A DNA stretch of 64,000 bases from Alviniconcha marisindica (Eukaryota; Mollusca; Gastropoda; Provannidae). Below, piece after piece: positions 33,607 through 46,882 of this stretch (position 1 is the first letter of the stretch; each line of letters begins with the position of its first letter). Under the pieces are notes generated by a model that worked only from the letters and a program-made list of their open reading frames with translations, did not search any database and was not told where the DNA came from. Both the position numbers and the translations under genes were made by a program. The stretch lies in assembly GCA_018857735.1 (NCBI GenBank), contig JABMCL010003092.1, positions 510,001 through 574,000 on the forward strand. The letters run 5' to 3'.

Positions 33607-33950
33607 GGATTGCACACCATCGCCAGACAAGAAATTCGAAACTCTTGTGGCTTGAAGATTCCAGACAGCAAGACTGAGCAGTATAAAAACTCATTCTTTG
33701 TCAGAACCGTGGCTGACTGGAACAAGCTAGAAGACGCTGTAGTCACAGCAGACTCTGTCTCTGGCATTTTCATCAGCAATGGGCAGAGCACTACAAGGGG
33801 CTGCCCCAACACACATAGGCAGTCAGAGCAGAAATGTGTTTTAGCCAGTTTTTAAATACTTAAAATAGGGACTGTAAAATGAAACTGCATAGGGACTGTA
33901 AAATGAAACTGCACAGACTATTCCTTTTAAGTAAACATTTTATATTTGCA
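33607..33950 (+). pseudogene. 3' end of a non-LTR retrotransposon (RT C-terminus and 3' UTR)
   Basis: The frame 33610-33855 reads RNSCGLKIPDS then YKNSFFVRTVADWNKL and DAVVTADSV, the conserved extreme C-terminus of CR1/Jockey/RTE-type reverse-transcriptase proteins (NSFFxRTxxxWN). There is a stop just before the frame, so it is a 5'-truncated copy, as usual for LINEs. A short tandem (ATAGGGACTGTAAAATGAAACT twice, 33866-33915) follows the stop. Confidence 0.78.
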
Positions 33951-35628
33951 TTGCGCTCTCCCAGCTCCATTGCAAAAATGGCCAAAAATGGTCCCTGCAA
34001 TGTACAAATCCAGATCCAGATATGTAGAGGCTTCATGCCAAGTTAAATGCCGTATTCACACCCCCAGCACCTTTAAGCAGGCCAGGAAAGCGAGAGCAAG
34101 CCGGACAAGGAGCTTACAAAGTGAAATCTCAACACCAGCCGGCGGCTTCAGCGGGGAGCTGGCCCAAGGCACCGTGCTGCTGATGGTCCTTCAATCAGAC
34201 GCCGCCGTCACGCGCCGCCCCGCCAGGGACTGGCATTATCTGCACATTCCGCATTCCCTGCCACAGCACGCCGTAGCCGGTGGCGCTACACCCAGCTGAC
34301 ACTTCTGCAGGGAGTGCACCACAGGCCTCCGTAGGGTACTGACACCGATTTCAAACTTCGGCAATGGGGTACGCCTCAAAGTGTCCTCGGCAAGCACTTC
34401 AATTAACTATACACTGTACAAGAGGGTACATGTACGTTGCGCACACTCCGCAGAGGGCCCCAGGAAGTCCTCTGCAAGAGGCGGTCTGAAGACAGGCGTA
34501 TCGCAGTCCGGTCAGGGCGGGGCCAGAGACAGACGACGGACGACGCTGCCGTGCACGGCAACAGGCAGAGAGGGCAGATACACGTGATACTAGTCGCTCT
34601 GAACGCTGACGGCCACTTTTCGCAGCCGCGTCCTCCCTCGACACCTCCGACACCCAGCCAGCCACAGATAAGGCCTTTCTCTGCAACATGTCCCGTCAGT
34701 TGGGCTCTGAAATGTATACAGGCCGCTGATAAACCGGCCGCAGTTGGCAGCCATGCTGAATCTGTATGATAAAAATGCAAAACGATGAAGCTGCACGGTA
34801 CCGAGAGCAAACAGTGGACCGGCACGAAAGATACTTACCATGCTCAGTTCGCGCTGAAACTGCAAGTTATTTGGGCTGGAGGGGGGGGGGGGGGGGGGGA
34901 GAGAAAAACTGCGTACGTGTACAGAAAGTCGGACAGGGGTATATTCCCATAAATACAGGGATAGTGGGCTCCGGGAGGTTCCCCACAGCTCCGTATCCCC
35001 ACAGCTGTCCAACGTGACTAACCCTAGTCCCACAAATGACAGTCTGTGGGAAGCAGTCGACTGTGTGACCATACAGCTGCGGGAACAGAGCTGTGGGAAT
35101 ATAGCCGACCAACCCCAGTGGTTGCTACTACTATCGGTGTAAAATAAACACTTGTATCGAGTCAGTAAAGTACTTCAATTATCAAAGTACAACTTATATA
35201 TATATTAGATCTAAAGAGTCTGTCACTGGTCCGTTACACATCTTGCTTTGATGGTCACGTCATTTCTGTAAACCCATTAAACGACATCATCGAACCCTAT
35301 CGACTTTATTTTGATCTCTTCAAACCAGAATATGTTTTGAGACGGCTATGGTTACTTTGAAACAAAAGAAGAAATTGCCGTTTGACTCTAGAAGCAAGCC
35401 GTAGTGGCGTACTCCCGGTAAGGAAAGTCAAAGTTAATAAAAGAGCGTGCTGCCGATCAGAGCTGCATCTCTTGCATAGCAAGTAGCCATTAAGCGGCCC
35501 TGCCGGAAAGCCGGCGCTGAGCGGGGCTCGGGAAAGGCCAAGTGCTGTCTGGCCCCGGCCTTGTCCTGCATACACAGCAGCTCGCCACTGCCACTGCCGC
35601 CTCTCACCTCCCTCCGTCTCTCTACACA
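33951..35628. other. Unique sequence, no gene supported
   Basis: Poly-G at 34880-34899. Open frames on both strands around 34400-34830 show no recognisable domain. GC-rich parts alternate with AT-rich parts. Confidence 0.45.
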
Positions 35629-35634
35629 GGCACG

Positions 35635-35868
35635 ATGCGCTGGAAGGCTCGCCACTCGCTGTCCAACTTCCTTTATCGGGCTCAGAACAAAGACTATCTC
35701 ACTGAGACCGGAATCGGTTGCTTAAGAACGTTTGAATTCATCGAGGAGGAAGAAGAAGCTGTCCCTAGTGAACGCAGCCAGACACCGGTCTATAAAGAGG
35801 AGACTAGTCCAAGATCACCATCAAAGCCATCTGCCCGACTCGGTCCCGTCCTGCCCACGCCATCTTGA
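35635..35868 (+). CDS. Candidate short exon or small ORF, 77 codons
   Basis: An open frame starting MRWKARHSLSNFLYRAQ, with an acidic run FEFIEEEEEAVPSE and a Ser/Pro/Lys-rich end. It is preceded by a good acceptor (CTCCGTCTCTCTACACAG ending at 35629) and its composition looks more protein-like than neighbouring open frames. No family is recognised and no partner exon was found. It could be a chance frame or a terminal exon. Confidence 0.22.
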   Translation: MRWKARHSLSNFLYRAQNKDYLTETGIGCLRTFEFIEEEEEAVPSERSQTPVYKEETSPRSPSKPSARLGPVLPTPS

Positions 35869-36339
35869 CGCCCTCCATCCATCCCGCTGTTTTCAGAGAA
35901 TGCCGCAAAATTACTTTACACTCTGTGGGGAATTTCTCTGGAAAATATGCATGAACTTCATTTTTGTGTGCCTGATCGATGGGCGGCAGAGCTGGAGCGG
36001 GCGGCAGGCCACCGGCCGGAAGTCTCCAGGGCCCAGCGCCCAGCCGTCTGTCTGACCACCCACTGCATGTCAGCTACCGCTGCTCCCCTCGGCACGGCCG
36101 TTTTGGCCGTTTCGCAACACAGTGGCCGTTCTTGCTTTAGTCCCAGACCCAGTAGGTTTCACTCAGATGAAAGCCCACATCAGCCAGAATACATTACAAG
36201 AGGCAGTAAGACGGACGTCTATGTCGGCCGTTTGGTACGATCATCATGCGCGCGCGAAAACAAAACAAAAATCCCCCCACCCCTTCTCACACACACACAC
36301 CAAAAACAAAACAAACCCACACACAAAGACGCGGTAGAC
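35869..36339. other. Unique GC-rich sequence
   Basis: No gene recognised. Confidence 0.45.
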
Positions 36340-37257
<918 letters not shown>

Positions 37258-37353
37258 ATGGTTCAATATTGCTTTACGTCCACGGAAACCATAAGGCTCG
37301 TTAGGACGGACAGCCCAGGACGGCCACCTCGACTTTCACAAAGCTCCTGAGTT

Positions 37354-37356
<3 letters not shown>
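37258..37356 (+). repeat. Dispersed SINE-like repeat family C
   Basis: Shares GCTTTACGTCCACGGAAACC (GCTTTATGTCCACAGAAACC in the other) and CCCAGGACGGCCACCTCGAC with 46770-46882. Related pieces, some inverted, lie at 60225-60310, 61863-61915, 62130-62170 and 62285-62320. Confidence 0.8.

Positions 37357-37432
<76 letters not shown>
37357..37432. repeat. (GA)n microsatellite
   Basis: GA run with one AA interruption near 37391. Confidence 0.95.
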
Positions 37433-37857
37433 AAGGAAGTCCTACAAAACCCAAAACAAAGATCGTGAAAACACACAGAAAGAGTTGTATCTTTATTTTG
37501 TCTTAAATAAATTCTTGTTTAAACCAAAGAGAAGGGGGAAAAAAGGGGGGGACGGAAATTACGAAGACAGAATAGCGACAGGTTGGAGAGAAAAAAAGAT
37601 GGGTAGAAACAAAGATGGGGGGGGGGGGGGGGGGATGTTTTTGCGCATAGACTGGTTCATGGTTCAGCTGTTCAAAGTCTCAGAAATTTGTTATTTTCTA
37701 ATCATTCAAAAAATCCGTACGATAAACCGTCGTAGTTCATTGACTTAAGACCGCACGGTCCGTGTATCGTAGTGCTAGAAAACGTACCAAGTAATTTAAT
37801 AAAAGGCGTATACTTGCCATTTTCTGCGACCGATGTGTGCTTCGAGGGATTTTGTAT
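37433..37857. other. Unique sequence with poly-G
   Basis: Poly-G at 37617-37634. No gene recognised. Confidence 0.5.
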
Positions 37858-37903
<46 letters not shown>

Positions 37904-37930
37904 CACACACACACACACACACACACACAC
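37858..37930. repeat. (CA)n microsatellite
   Basis: CA run with an AA interruption at 37902. Confidence 0.95.
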
Positions 37931-38078
37931 GGCACGCCCCAAATGAATTATATAGATTATAGCAACTGCCAAGAAACCAGCCGAAGTGGAGAGGTTGGAT
38001 AGGCAGTCCGGTGGAAATGCCAAACCGCCACCAGCAGCGGTAATGGTGTGGGAATGAGGCATGCAGATGACGGTGACA

Positions 38079-38144
38079 GTGGCCTCAAAGGTCCTGCTGC
38101 GTGCAGCACAGTGGCCTCAAAGGTCCTGCTGCGTGCAGCACAGT
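38079..38144. repeat. Two-copy 33-bp direct repeat
   Basis: GTGGCCTCAAAGGTCCTGCT plus GCGTGCAGCACA occurs twice in tandem without change. Confidence 0.88.
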
Positions 38145-38319
38145 CACCTGAAACACCGCCGCTTCCCAATAATGCACCGTTTGGTCATGCTGTTGCCGCT
38201 GCTCTTGGTCTGCTTTTCTTCTTATTCTTCCAGCAGTTGTTTAGCAGCCAGAATCATTATTCATACTGTCACGTGAGTGAGTGTTTACATGTTGGGTTTC
38301 ATGTTTCATGGAGAGGGGA

Positions 38320-38655
38320 GGTGGGGGGGGGGGGGGGGGGTTGTGGTGGTCAACTGTACAACAGTAGTGTTAACAAACTGATTCACCTAAAACGTCATTG
38401 TTACTAAACTGAATCACCTAAGATGTCATTGTTACCAAACTAAATCAACCGAAACGTCATTGTTACTCAACTGAATCACTGGAAACGTCATTGTTACCAA
38501 ACTGAATCACCCGAAACGTCACTGTTATCAAACTGAATCACATGAAACGTCATTGTTACTAAACTGAATCACCCGAAACGTCATTGTTACCAAACTAAAT
38601 CACCTGAAACGTCATTGCTACCAAAGTGAATCACCCAAAACGTCGTTGTTAGCAA
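38320..38655. repeat. Poly-G then 31-bp minisatellite
   Basis: Poly-G 38322-38340, then about nine units with core AAACGTCATTGTTAC and AAACTGAATCACC, 31 bp apart, with scattered substitutions between units. Confidence 0.93.
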
Positions 38656-39560
38656 GGCTCCCAGGACTTTTTGCAGGTACGTTCGTTATTGCTAGTTTTA
38701 TCTATAACGACAACAACGGACATGGAGAAAAAGCGGTAAGGAGTGTGACTGACTGTCTGACCTCTTCGCTCCAAGCCTGCAATGTCCTCATCAGCAGGGA
38801 TTTGCTCTCGGAAGAATCGCAACCAGCAAATTAACTCCGAACTTCGCAAATCGGGCGGGCTTGTAAATTTCAGGGTCACTTTAAAATATCGAGGCCAAAA
38901 TATTCACTTGACTTTCACAAAGGCAAGAAAAGGACAATGACCATGTGAGGCTTTGCCGAAGTCTCTCGAAAATCTTGCTTCAGGTCATCGCAATGCACAC
39001 AAGCCACTTTGGGTCATCCCGGCCAGAGGGGCCAGCCCATCACGCTGGAAGCTGGACGAGTGAAGGAGTTGGAATTGGGCACGGCGCAAGCCTATCAACA
39101 GCTCAGCTCTTAAGCTTCTGCAGGACTCGCCGACTCCCTAGCGCGGTTCGCTCCAAGTCTCTGTGCTAGTCTGGCAGCGTAGGGCAGTCCCTGCAGGATC
39201 AGTCCCCGCTGGCGTGACAGCAGTGTAGTGCATCAGCGGCCCACTGATTGTGTCCCCGGGGGACAGCCTGACGCAGCGTCAAACAATACGTCTCCATTAT
39301 CCCCCGCCACGACAGCCGAGACCAGCAGCAAGGCCCCCTTCCTCTCACTTCACGCTCCCAGCCCGCAAGCTGCCGTCTCCCAAGATCGCATTCGTGTGCC
39401 GTAATGTTGTCAAGCCATGCAAACAGGTACAGAATACACAATATTTATTGTCAATGTTTGTACACACAAAAATGTGCCTTTCGACTGCATAAAATTACAA
39501 GATAATCCGTAAATATAAACCAGACGCACAAATACTAAAAGTTGTACACAAGAATCTAAA
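38656..39560. other. Unique sequence, no gene recognised
   Basis: Nothing identifiable on either strand. Confidence 0.5.
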
Positions 39561-40292
39561 GCACACCATGAACTGTGCTGATCTAGCCAGCACCTGCTAC
39601 ATACCATGGACTGTGCTGGTCTAGCCAGCACCTGCTACATACCATGGACTGTGCTGGTCTAGCCAGCACCTGCTACACATCATGGACTGTGCTGGTCTGT
39701 CCAGCACCTGCTACACATCATGGACTGTGCTGGTGGTCTACCCAGCACCTGCTGCACACCATGGACTGTGCTGGTGGTCTATCCTGTACTTGCTACACAC
39801 CATGGACTGTGCTGGTCTATCCTGCACCTGATACACATCATGGACTGTGTTGGTAGCTGCTTCACACCATGGACTGTGCTGGTCTAGCCAGCACCTACTA
39901 CAGCATCTCCCACAGACCATGGACTGTGTCGGTCTAGCCAGCACCTACTACAGCATCTCCCACAGACCATGGACTGTGCTGGTCTAGCCAGCACCTACTA
40001 CAGCATCTCCCACAGACCATGGACTGTGTTGGTCTAGCCAGCACCTACTACAGCATCTCCCACAGACCATGGACTGTGCTGGTCTAGCCAGCACCTACTA
40101 CAGCATCTCCCACAGACCATGGACTGTGCTGGTCTAGCCAGCAGGTTACAGCATCTCCCACAGACCATGGACTGTGCTGGTCTAGCCAGCACCTACTACA
40201 GCATCTCCCACAGACCATGGACTGTGCTGGTCTAGCCAGCACCTACTACAGCATCTCCCACAGACCATGGACTGTGCTGGTCTAGCACAGAC
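39561..40292. repeat. Hairpin-containing minisatellite, 35-39 and about 50 bp units
   Basis: About sixteen units. Each holds ACCATGGACTGTGCTGG and usually TCTAGCCAGCAC; the first half has shorter spacers (CTGCTACAT) and the second half longer ones (CTACTACAGCATCTCCCACAG). GTGCTGG and CCAGCAC within a unit are perfect reverse complements, so a unit can fold into a 7-bp stem. Confidence 0.93.
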
Positions 40293-40445
40293 TCAGACGC
40301 TGGGTGCAGATGGAACCGCGTCCCCGGGCTGGAGCGGCAGGCGTGTCCCCGGGGACTGGCCGCAGACAGCGGACACTAAAAGCCTGTCGTCAGGGCGCCA
40401 TTATATCACCACCTTCAGTCTGCACCGACCAAAAAACCATCCCTC

Positions 40446-40640
40446 TAATACGGCGTGGAACAGCAGAGTTACAGTCATAATACGGCGTGGAACAGCAGAG
40501 TTACAGTCATAATACGGCGTGGAACAGCAGTGTTACACTCATAATACGGCGTGGAACAGCAGAGTTACAGTCATAATACGGCGTGGAACAGCAGAGTTAC
40601 ACTCATAATACTGCGTAGAACAGCAGAGTTACAGTCATAT
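40446..40640. repeat. 32-bp minisatellite
   Basis: Six units with core TAATACGGCGTGGAACAGCA and GTTACA, exactly 32 bp apart. Confidence 0.95.
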
Positions 40641-40892
40641 TCAGATGAGGGCTTACCACTTCTATTCTGCTTCAGATAAGAGTCAAAGAGCTGGAAATAC
40701 CGTTCCGATTTCCCAGCAATTAACTGGTAATCCAGTAATACTTGCGCCTTGCTCGCATTTATTTTGTAAAACTAAAAGTGAACGAACGATTTGTGTGCGA
40801 TGTTCAAGAATGAGTTAAGGATTTAGCCTGGCTATACAAATTCTATTCTTCACTCTTTTGACTCAGACAAACTCCCGGTGCGTGTGTGCATG

Positions 40893-40893
40893 T

Positions 40894-40989
<96 letters not shown>

Positions 40990-41023
40990 AAGCATATGCA
41001 CGGATGCACACACACGCATGCAT

Positions 41024-41097
<74 letters not shown>

Positions 41098-41207
41098 GCA
41101 GAAGCACATGCACGGATGCACACACACGCATGCATGCACACACACACACACAAACGCACACATACACACACACACACAAACACGCACGCACACATAAACA
41201 CACACAT

Positions 41208-41285
<78 letters not shown>

Positions 41286-41293
41286 TACCTCAT
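40893..41293. repeat. (CT)n-(CA)n compound with internal duplication
   Basis: CT 40896-40965, then CA blocks to 41293 interrupted by two copies of an AGAAGCA-ATGCACGGATGCA segment (40989 and 41101), a duplication of about 112 bp within the tract. Confidence 0.95.
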
Positions 41294-42374
41294 CAAATAT
41301 ATCACCGGAATTCCCACACGGTTTACGAATAACTATGTAGGGATGGAAGGGGGGAAGTAATGTACCTGATCAATGAAAACTTGATTAGAACGTCAAGTCC
41401 AAAATCTCGGAAATGATGTTTCGAAAAGGTGCCGCTACCAATCAGTTCACTCGTTCAGCGAGCACGAAGCGAGCGCTACACAGAGGCCCTAGAACGGCTG
41501 GCCGCAAGATGGAGGACGCCGCGTCTGTCTCCCAGCAGCCGTGGTCCGCAGCGTGCTCCACTGAGTGGGAAGACGTACACCTCCTGACAAGTCATTTGGC
41601 CTGCTGTCAGTAGAGAGCAGCGCTACACGTGACTCGACAGGATTACTACTTATGTGGACGTCAGAGCGCCGCCAGACACAACCACCAATCGATCTGAACC
41701 AATCCCGCCCATACTCGGGAGTGAGAGAACAAAGCAGGCATCCCCAAGCAGAGGAAGCCGAAATGCTTTGTCAGCCAGTCGCAATCAGAAATGCCGACCT
41801 TCCTGATCAGAGCCATCGCCGGCTCACGTTAAAGACACACACGAATTGCCGTTAGCTGAGATGCCGGCGTGACCAATGAATCCATTAGACCCAAGGGGCG
41901 TTAATTACCTTTGCAAGGCGGCCAGCAGTCGATGCTGGTGTGGAGAGGGTCTGAAACAAGCGGTGGGTCCCCGGTGCCAAAGGCTTCACCTCAATTAGCT
42001 GGCACCGAGAACATCACCCTGCCTGACCGATGCACCACCCTGTCTGACGCCTCCAGGGGCGACCTCGGGGCACTCGGGTAGGTTCTGGTCTTGCCGTTCC
42101 AGCTGCCTACGCGCCATCAAGAGAATATGACGGAGGAATGCCCAGCTATATATAGTTACACAACAGTAACACAGACGCTTTGTTCAAAAAGAAGCGATTG
42201 GTATTGTTCCGGGCCCTTAGTTTCTCCAACCATTGGGCCTGCACGCCAAGCCAGCCATTGCATTTCTTGGTGAACCCAGCTAACATTAACGTGACTGCCC
42301 AGACGACCGCAGTCTCCCAGTCTATTCATTCCAGACTTCTTAGTCCCATTGAGCCCGCTGGTGGAGATCGTACG

Positions 42375-42375
<1 letters not shown>
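41294..42375. other. Unique sequence, no gene recognised
   Basis: Moderately GC-rich, open frames without recognisable content. Confidence 0.45.

Positions 42376-42437
<62 letters not shown>
42376..42437. repeat. (CA)n microsatellite
   Basis: About thirty CA units. Confidence 0.95.
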
Positions 42438-42438
<1 letters not shown>

Positions 42439-45195
42439 TGACCATTTGTTAACATCCTAGACCCATTAGCTTTGAATTCTGTATGTCGCTGACTGGTTGG
42501 CTACTTGTTTTAATGGCTTTAACGGCTTGTGTAGCACGTGATAAAGACGTGCAGACCATGTCGTGTCCCAGAAGTCAAAAATACCAAATTTGTTTTCACC
42601 ACTTCACAACATAGACGTCTCAGTAGGCAGCTAAATAATCACAGATATAATGGTTACTTACCAAACATAACAACAGCACTCCGTGCGCGTCAACTCAACG
42701 TCAAGTTCCGCTAACTCAGTAGAACGGCGCACTGTGTTTTGAGTCTCTAGGATCAGTAGTCCCACTTCCCACTTCCGGTCAATGGTCTTGCTGACAGAAA
42801 GACGGTTCCTTTGTTCCCATTCCCTTCGGGGCCGTGTCGTTGTTGTACTCATTAGCAAAATGACCGACAGAACACGCTGGGGAAGACCCGAGAGCAGCGA
42901 GCCGCCAGCACAGGACAGTGGGTTAAGCCACCAGACTTGTGCTCCACTGCCGCCCCGTGGCCAGCGAGGGAGCAGTGACTGCCCTGACCACGGTCCATTA
43001 GGTTAATCAGCTTATCGGGCACACACCTTTCGTCGCAGCTTTGTGCTCAGCCGTCTGGATCAGCGCGCACCTCCACTCAGTGCTGGCCTCGTCGCCGGAC
43101 ACAGATTTCCTTCGCTTTCCGGCACTCTTCCTCCAAACTCTGCCATGACTGAAAACTCCATTCCATGGTACTCCTTAGGCGACCTCCGCTCATCTGTCCA
43201 CCAACGCAATCAGCACCCTCAAAAAGGTTTCAGTACTAAAAAGATTGTGGAAGCAACATCGCGTCGACACACGCAGGAAAACATGAGGCTTCGGGTAAAA
43301 CGAAATGAGTTCCCTCTCGATTCAAACGATTTTGGTTTTATTTGTGCTGGAGTAAGCAATGCGGGCGATTTTAATGTGGGTGAACGCCTTAATATAATTT
43401 GAGTTGTCTGTTGTAAACGTACTATCATTTGAGCACCATTTGCGTAATCAACTATGGCAGTGGCTGGAGCAAGGATCTCGTAATCCAGTGCTTCGGGATT
43501 GTGCTCACCCCGCTGTGGACGGCCGCCAAGGCAGCAGGACAGTAACGGTCAGGGAAACCGGGTGGAGGACACAAGGACACCATTTTCACCGCCACGACCG
43601 ACGTACAATCTCAAAGCATCTCCTACAGTACACTTACCATACTAATAAAGTCGGTCGAAGTGCCAGACTGTTCTTGTTTCAGCGACTGAGTCCCTTGAAA
43701 TTAATGAGACCACTGACTACAGTTATGCAGGCACTGATATCGAACAGCAGTACCTCTTTCTTTGTCATCTTTACACCCGACTTCCTGACCTTCCCTATCT
43801 GATCCCGGGATGGTTCCGTTCGCCTGACAAGACTAACGTTAAAAAACCCAAAACTAACTGCTTTCTAGTCCAGCAAGCCTATTACACTAACATCTCCATT
43901 CAGTTTCCCTCTCTGTGGACGGAAGGCAAGAGTCTCGTGGCAGAAGCAATAAGTTACAGCCGGCCCGGGCGACAAGAACAAACACGCGGCTGGAAGCCAC
44001 AGGCTTTTTATTTCCTGCAGACGCCAGCGGAAGTCGAGCGCGCTGTCCCTAGCATTCTATTGGCGGTTTGATGGATTGGGAGACAGGCCCCGGATGTCGT
44101 CCTCGAAGCAGCCTGGAGCCAGGGCCGCGTCCTTCCCACGCAGGGAAACAAGGAAACATGGAGACCTTTCCCGCCGCTTTGTCCGCCGCTCCATCACTGC
44201 GGCCCGCCAGGAACACAATGAACTGTACCCACACAAAACAGCCATGCTATTCCTTCCGGGCTTCCTGGGATATGTATTGTAATATGGACTATTTAAATTA
44301 ATGTGGAAAACGGCTTCGGCGCACCATCGAAGCTGCATCTTTTCAAACTTACGATTAGAAATGAAAGGAGACTTCGAGGAAAGGTAGGTAAAGATGCAGT
44401 CAGATCGGTACACTGCAGGGGTGACTACAGGCATTATTACTGCTTAATATGTTTTGTAGAACAGATAGAAGGGATTAAAACAAAGCTCAGATTTTTGCAC
44501 TTTGTTAAAACATATTAATGTCTTATTGATTAATAGCGAAGTGGAGACGGGGGTGGTGTTCGACTGACTGCAGTACATCATGCAGTGTTTCCATAGCTGC
44601 AGATCGCCTCACGGCAAAGCGTGACAGATACCGCCGCTGGACTGTGGCTTCCCAGCTGTCATCCTTACATCTGAACTATGCTGGATCCAGGACAAATGGC
44701 CCTAGATGGAACTATCGGAATCTGGAACAAAACGAGGCCTACAACATTTCTGCAAGCTAAACACACCCAAGCGGTGTAACAGCGTTCCGCTGACGTCACA
44801 CGCATGGCAAGGGACGCAACACAAAGAGCAGAACTGACTACGATAATTCCCACCAGGCATGTAAGCACAGCTGGCAGGTAAAATCTACGATGGCCTCCCT
44901 CTCAAAGAGCATTTGCCCGAATGGCACATCCACCTAATCCCCAGTCCACGGACATCCGACAGCACAGCTGTGTAGTGTACGACAAAATCAAGTTTTGTTC
45001 AAGATGGGACACAATCTTCGAACATGACACTGGTGCGACATACATCTGCACTCTAATCTCAAAAAGAATTACTGACGAATATCAATAAACAGATTCTTCA
45101 CCGACAGATCCATCTAATAAATTCGATGTAAAATCAACGATGCATTTGCCTTACCTTTTGACCCGTTGGTCAAAACATGTTTTGATGTTGTCGGT
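42438..45195. other. Long unique stretch, no gene supported
   Basis: Few repeats. Open frames of 100-130 codons at 43043-43402 (+), 43404-43802 (+) and 44057-44434 (-) lack recognisable motifs, splice context or consistent codon bias. If a gene lies between 23 and 64 kb, this repeat-poor stretch is one place to look. Confidence 0.4.
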
Positions 45196-45305
45196 TTAAA
45201 GATGGCACAGTCAATGGAATAATAATACCATTCACACTATTTAACGATGCCACAGTAAATGGAATAATAATACCATTCACACTATTTAAAGATGGCACAG
45301 TCAGT
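45196..45305. repeat. 45-bp repeat, two and a half copies
   Basis: Units starting TTAAAGATGGCACAG and ending ATACCATTCACACTATT, exactly 45 bp apart. Confidence 0.92.
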
Positions 45306-46769
45306 AGAATACAACACCGTGCTGACACCATGTCAGCGATAAAATAATTAGTATATCTGCGTGTGCACACGTAGGCCTACAATGCTCTAAAGACTTTATT
45401 ATCCCTGCTGATGGTTGCGCTCCATCAACAGCGAGGATCCTGTAACATTTTCTGTTCCCATTGGCTTGAAGACCTGAAAACTGAATAAGCATTTTTTTCT
45501 TTTTCTTGTTTTCCTTTTTTCTTTTCTTTTAAATATTATTTTTATGGAATTTATTCATGTATGTAGGGATTTTGCGAACCACTCATTGTGCTTTTGTTCT
45601 TGTTTTTGCCCCGACTACAGAGAGTCCCACATTAGTCCGAGGGGGCAGAAGAAGAAAGATGCATGAGGATCCTCAGCGAATCGATGCACATGATTGAGCA
45701 ATGGGAATGCAGCTTCTCTCGCGACTGGGAGACGTGCGTGGTTACAGATGAAGAAAGGAAAAGGTCACGGCAGGTTTTTTTGTCACTTCTCTCCCTTCCC
45801 AATCAGCAAATCAGTGATCCTGACAACTCTTTCATTCCAGCGCAGTCAGCAGAGAAATGAAAACTCCGCGAGATGGTCGATTCCTATTGACAAACGTGAA
45901 GGGATCTCAAATCTGGGAAGGGCAAGTTTTTCTCCCGTTCTCAAAGGGGTGGAAAGGTATTGATTTAAGGGGAGAGAATGCTAGAAAGGGCGGCAATTTT
46001 GTGGGCGCTGCCAGCAGGCTGGAGCCGATGTAACGGCCGCTCCGTGACTGGGACTGCCGTAAAGAAGGTAGGGAAGCGCAGGCAATCAGACGAAACGCTT
46101 CCCTCCATCATCTCCGCAGTCACAGGGGCTGCCAGGGAGTCCCGGACCCCTCACAACTGCCCAAGGAAAGCCGCGGGCCCGAGCTTTGATGGCAATCAGA
46201 ACAAACTACCGTAAATACCGCTGCCCTGTGATGATGTACATGGGGCATCGGCAAACATGCAATCATCTCTGGCCATGTTTACCCTGAATGTGCATCCCAG
46301 GTACGTCCTCTGGCCGCCTTCCCCACCGCCGCCTGCACTGGGCAGTACTCGGATCGTAAATCCTGTGAAATCGGCTCGCCTCTGATGATGGGTGTCCATT
46401 GCAGTTCACCCATCTGCCGCCTCCCCATAGTGGATGGTCCACGCGACGGACGACGGATGGCACAGTGGTAGCGACAGTGTATTGCTGGTAATATCCACTT
46501 TATATTAACCCCGTCAGTTCACCATGCTTGTGGGTGCGGGTGGGAAGGTGGCGGGGGAGGAGGGTACATACATACAACGACGAACTATTCAAATAATCAA
46601 TGCCATAACTTATCAAATTAATCCATTCCGTGTTGTACAGGTGTACATAGCATTTGAGTATACGGAACTGACAGCGCTAAATGTGGATACTGCCGCATTG
46701 TATTCTTTTGTGCTGTACTGCCTTGCATTATGCTGTAGAGTATCGCACTTTGATGCAATGTATTGTTAA
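45306..46769. other. Unique sequence, no gene recognised
   Basis: T-rich tract at 45492-45545. No conserved features seen. Confidence 0.45.
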
Positions 46770-46882
46770 CAGGTTGGTTGGTTGAGTGTTGCTTTATGTC
46801 CACAGAAACCGTTGGCTTATTAGGGACGGGAGCCCAGGACGGCCACCTCGACTTTCACACAGCTCCTGAACTCTGTGTTAAC
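46770..46882 (+). repeat. Dispersed SINE-like repeat family C
   Basis: Second full-length-looking copy of the family at 37258-37356, sharing most of its length. Confidence 0.8.

Noticed and set aside
39561..40640. CRISPR-like regular repeats
   Set aside because: Eukaryotic minisatellites: the spacers are themselves repeats, and there are no cas-like genes.
43043..43802. Two adjoining plus-strand frames of about 120-130 codons
   Set aside because: No recognisable motif, no splice context and unremarkable composition; likely chance.
44057..44434. Minus-strand 125-codon frame
   Set aside because: Overlaps other equally long frames and shows no family resemblance.
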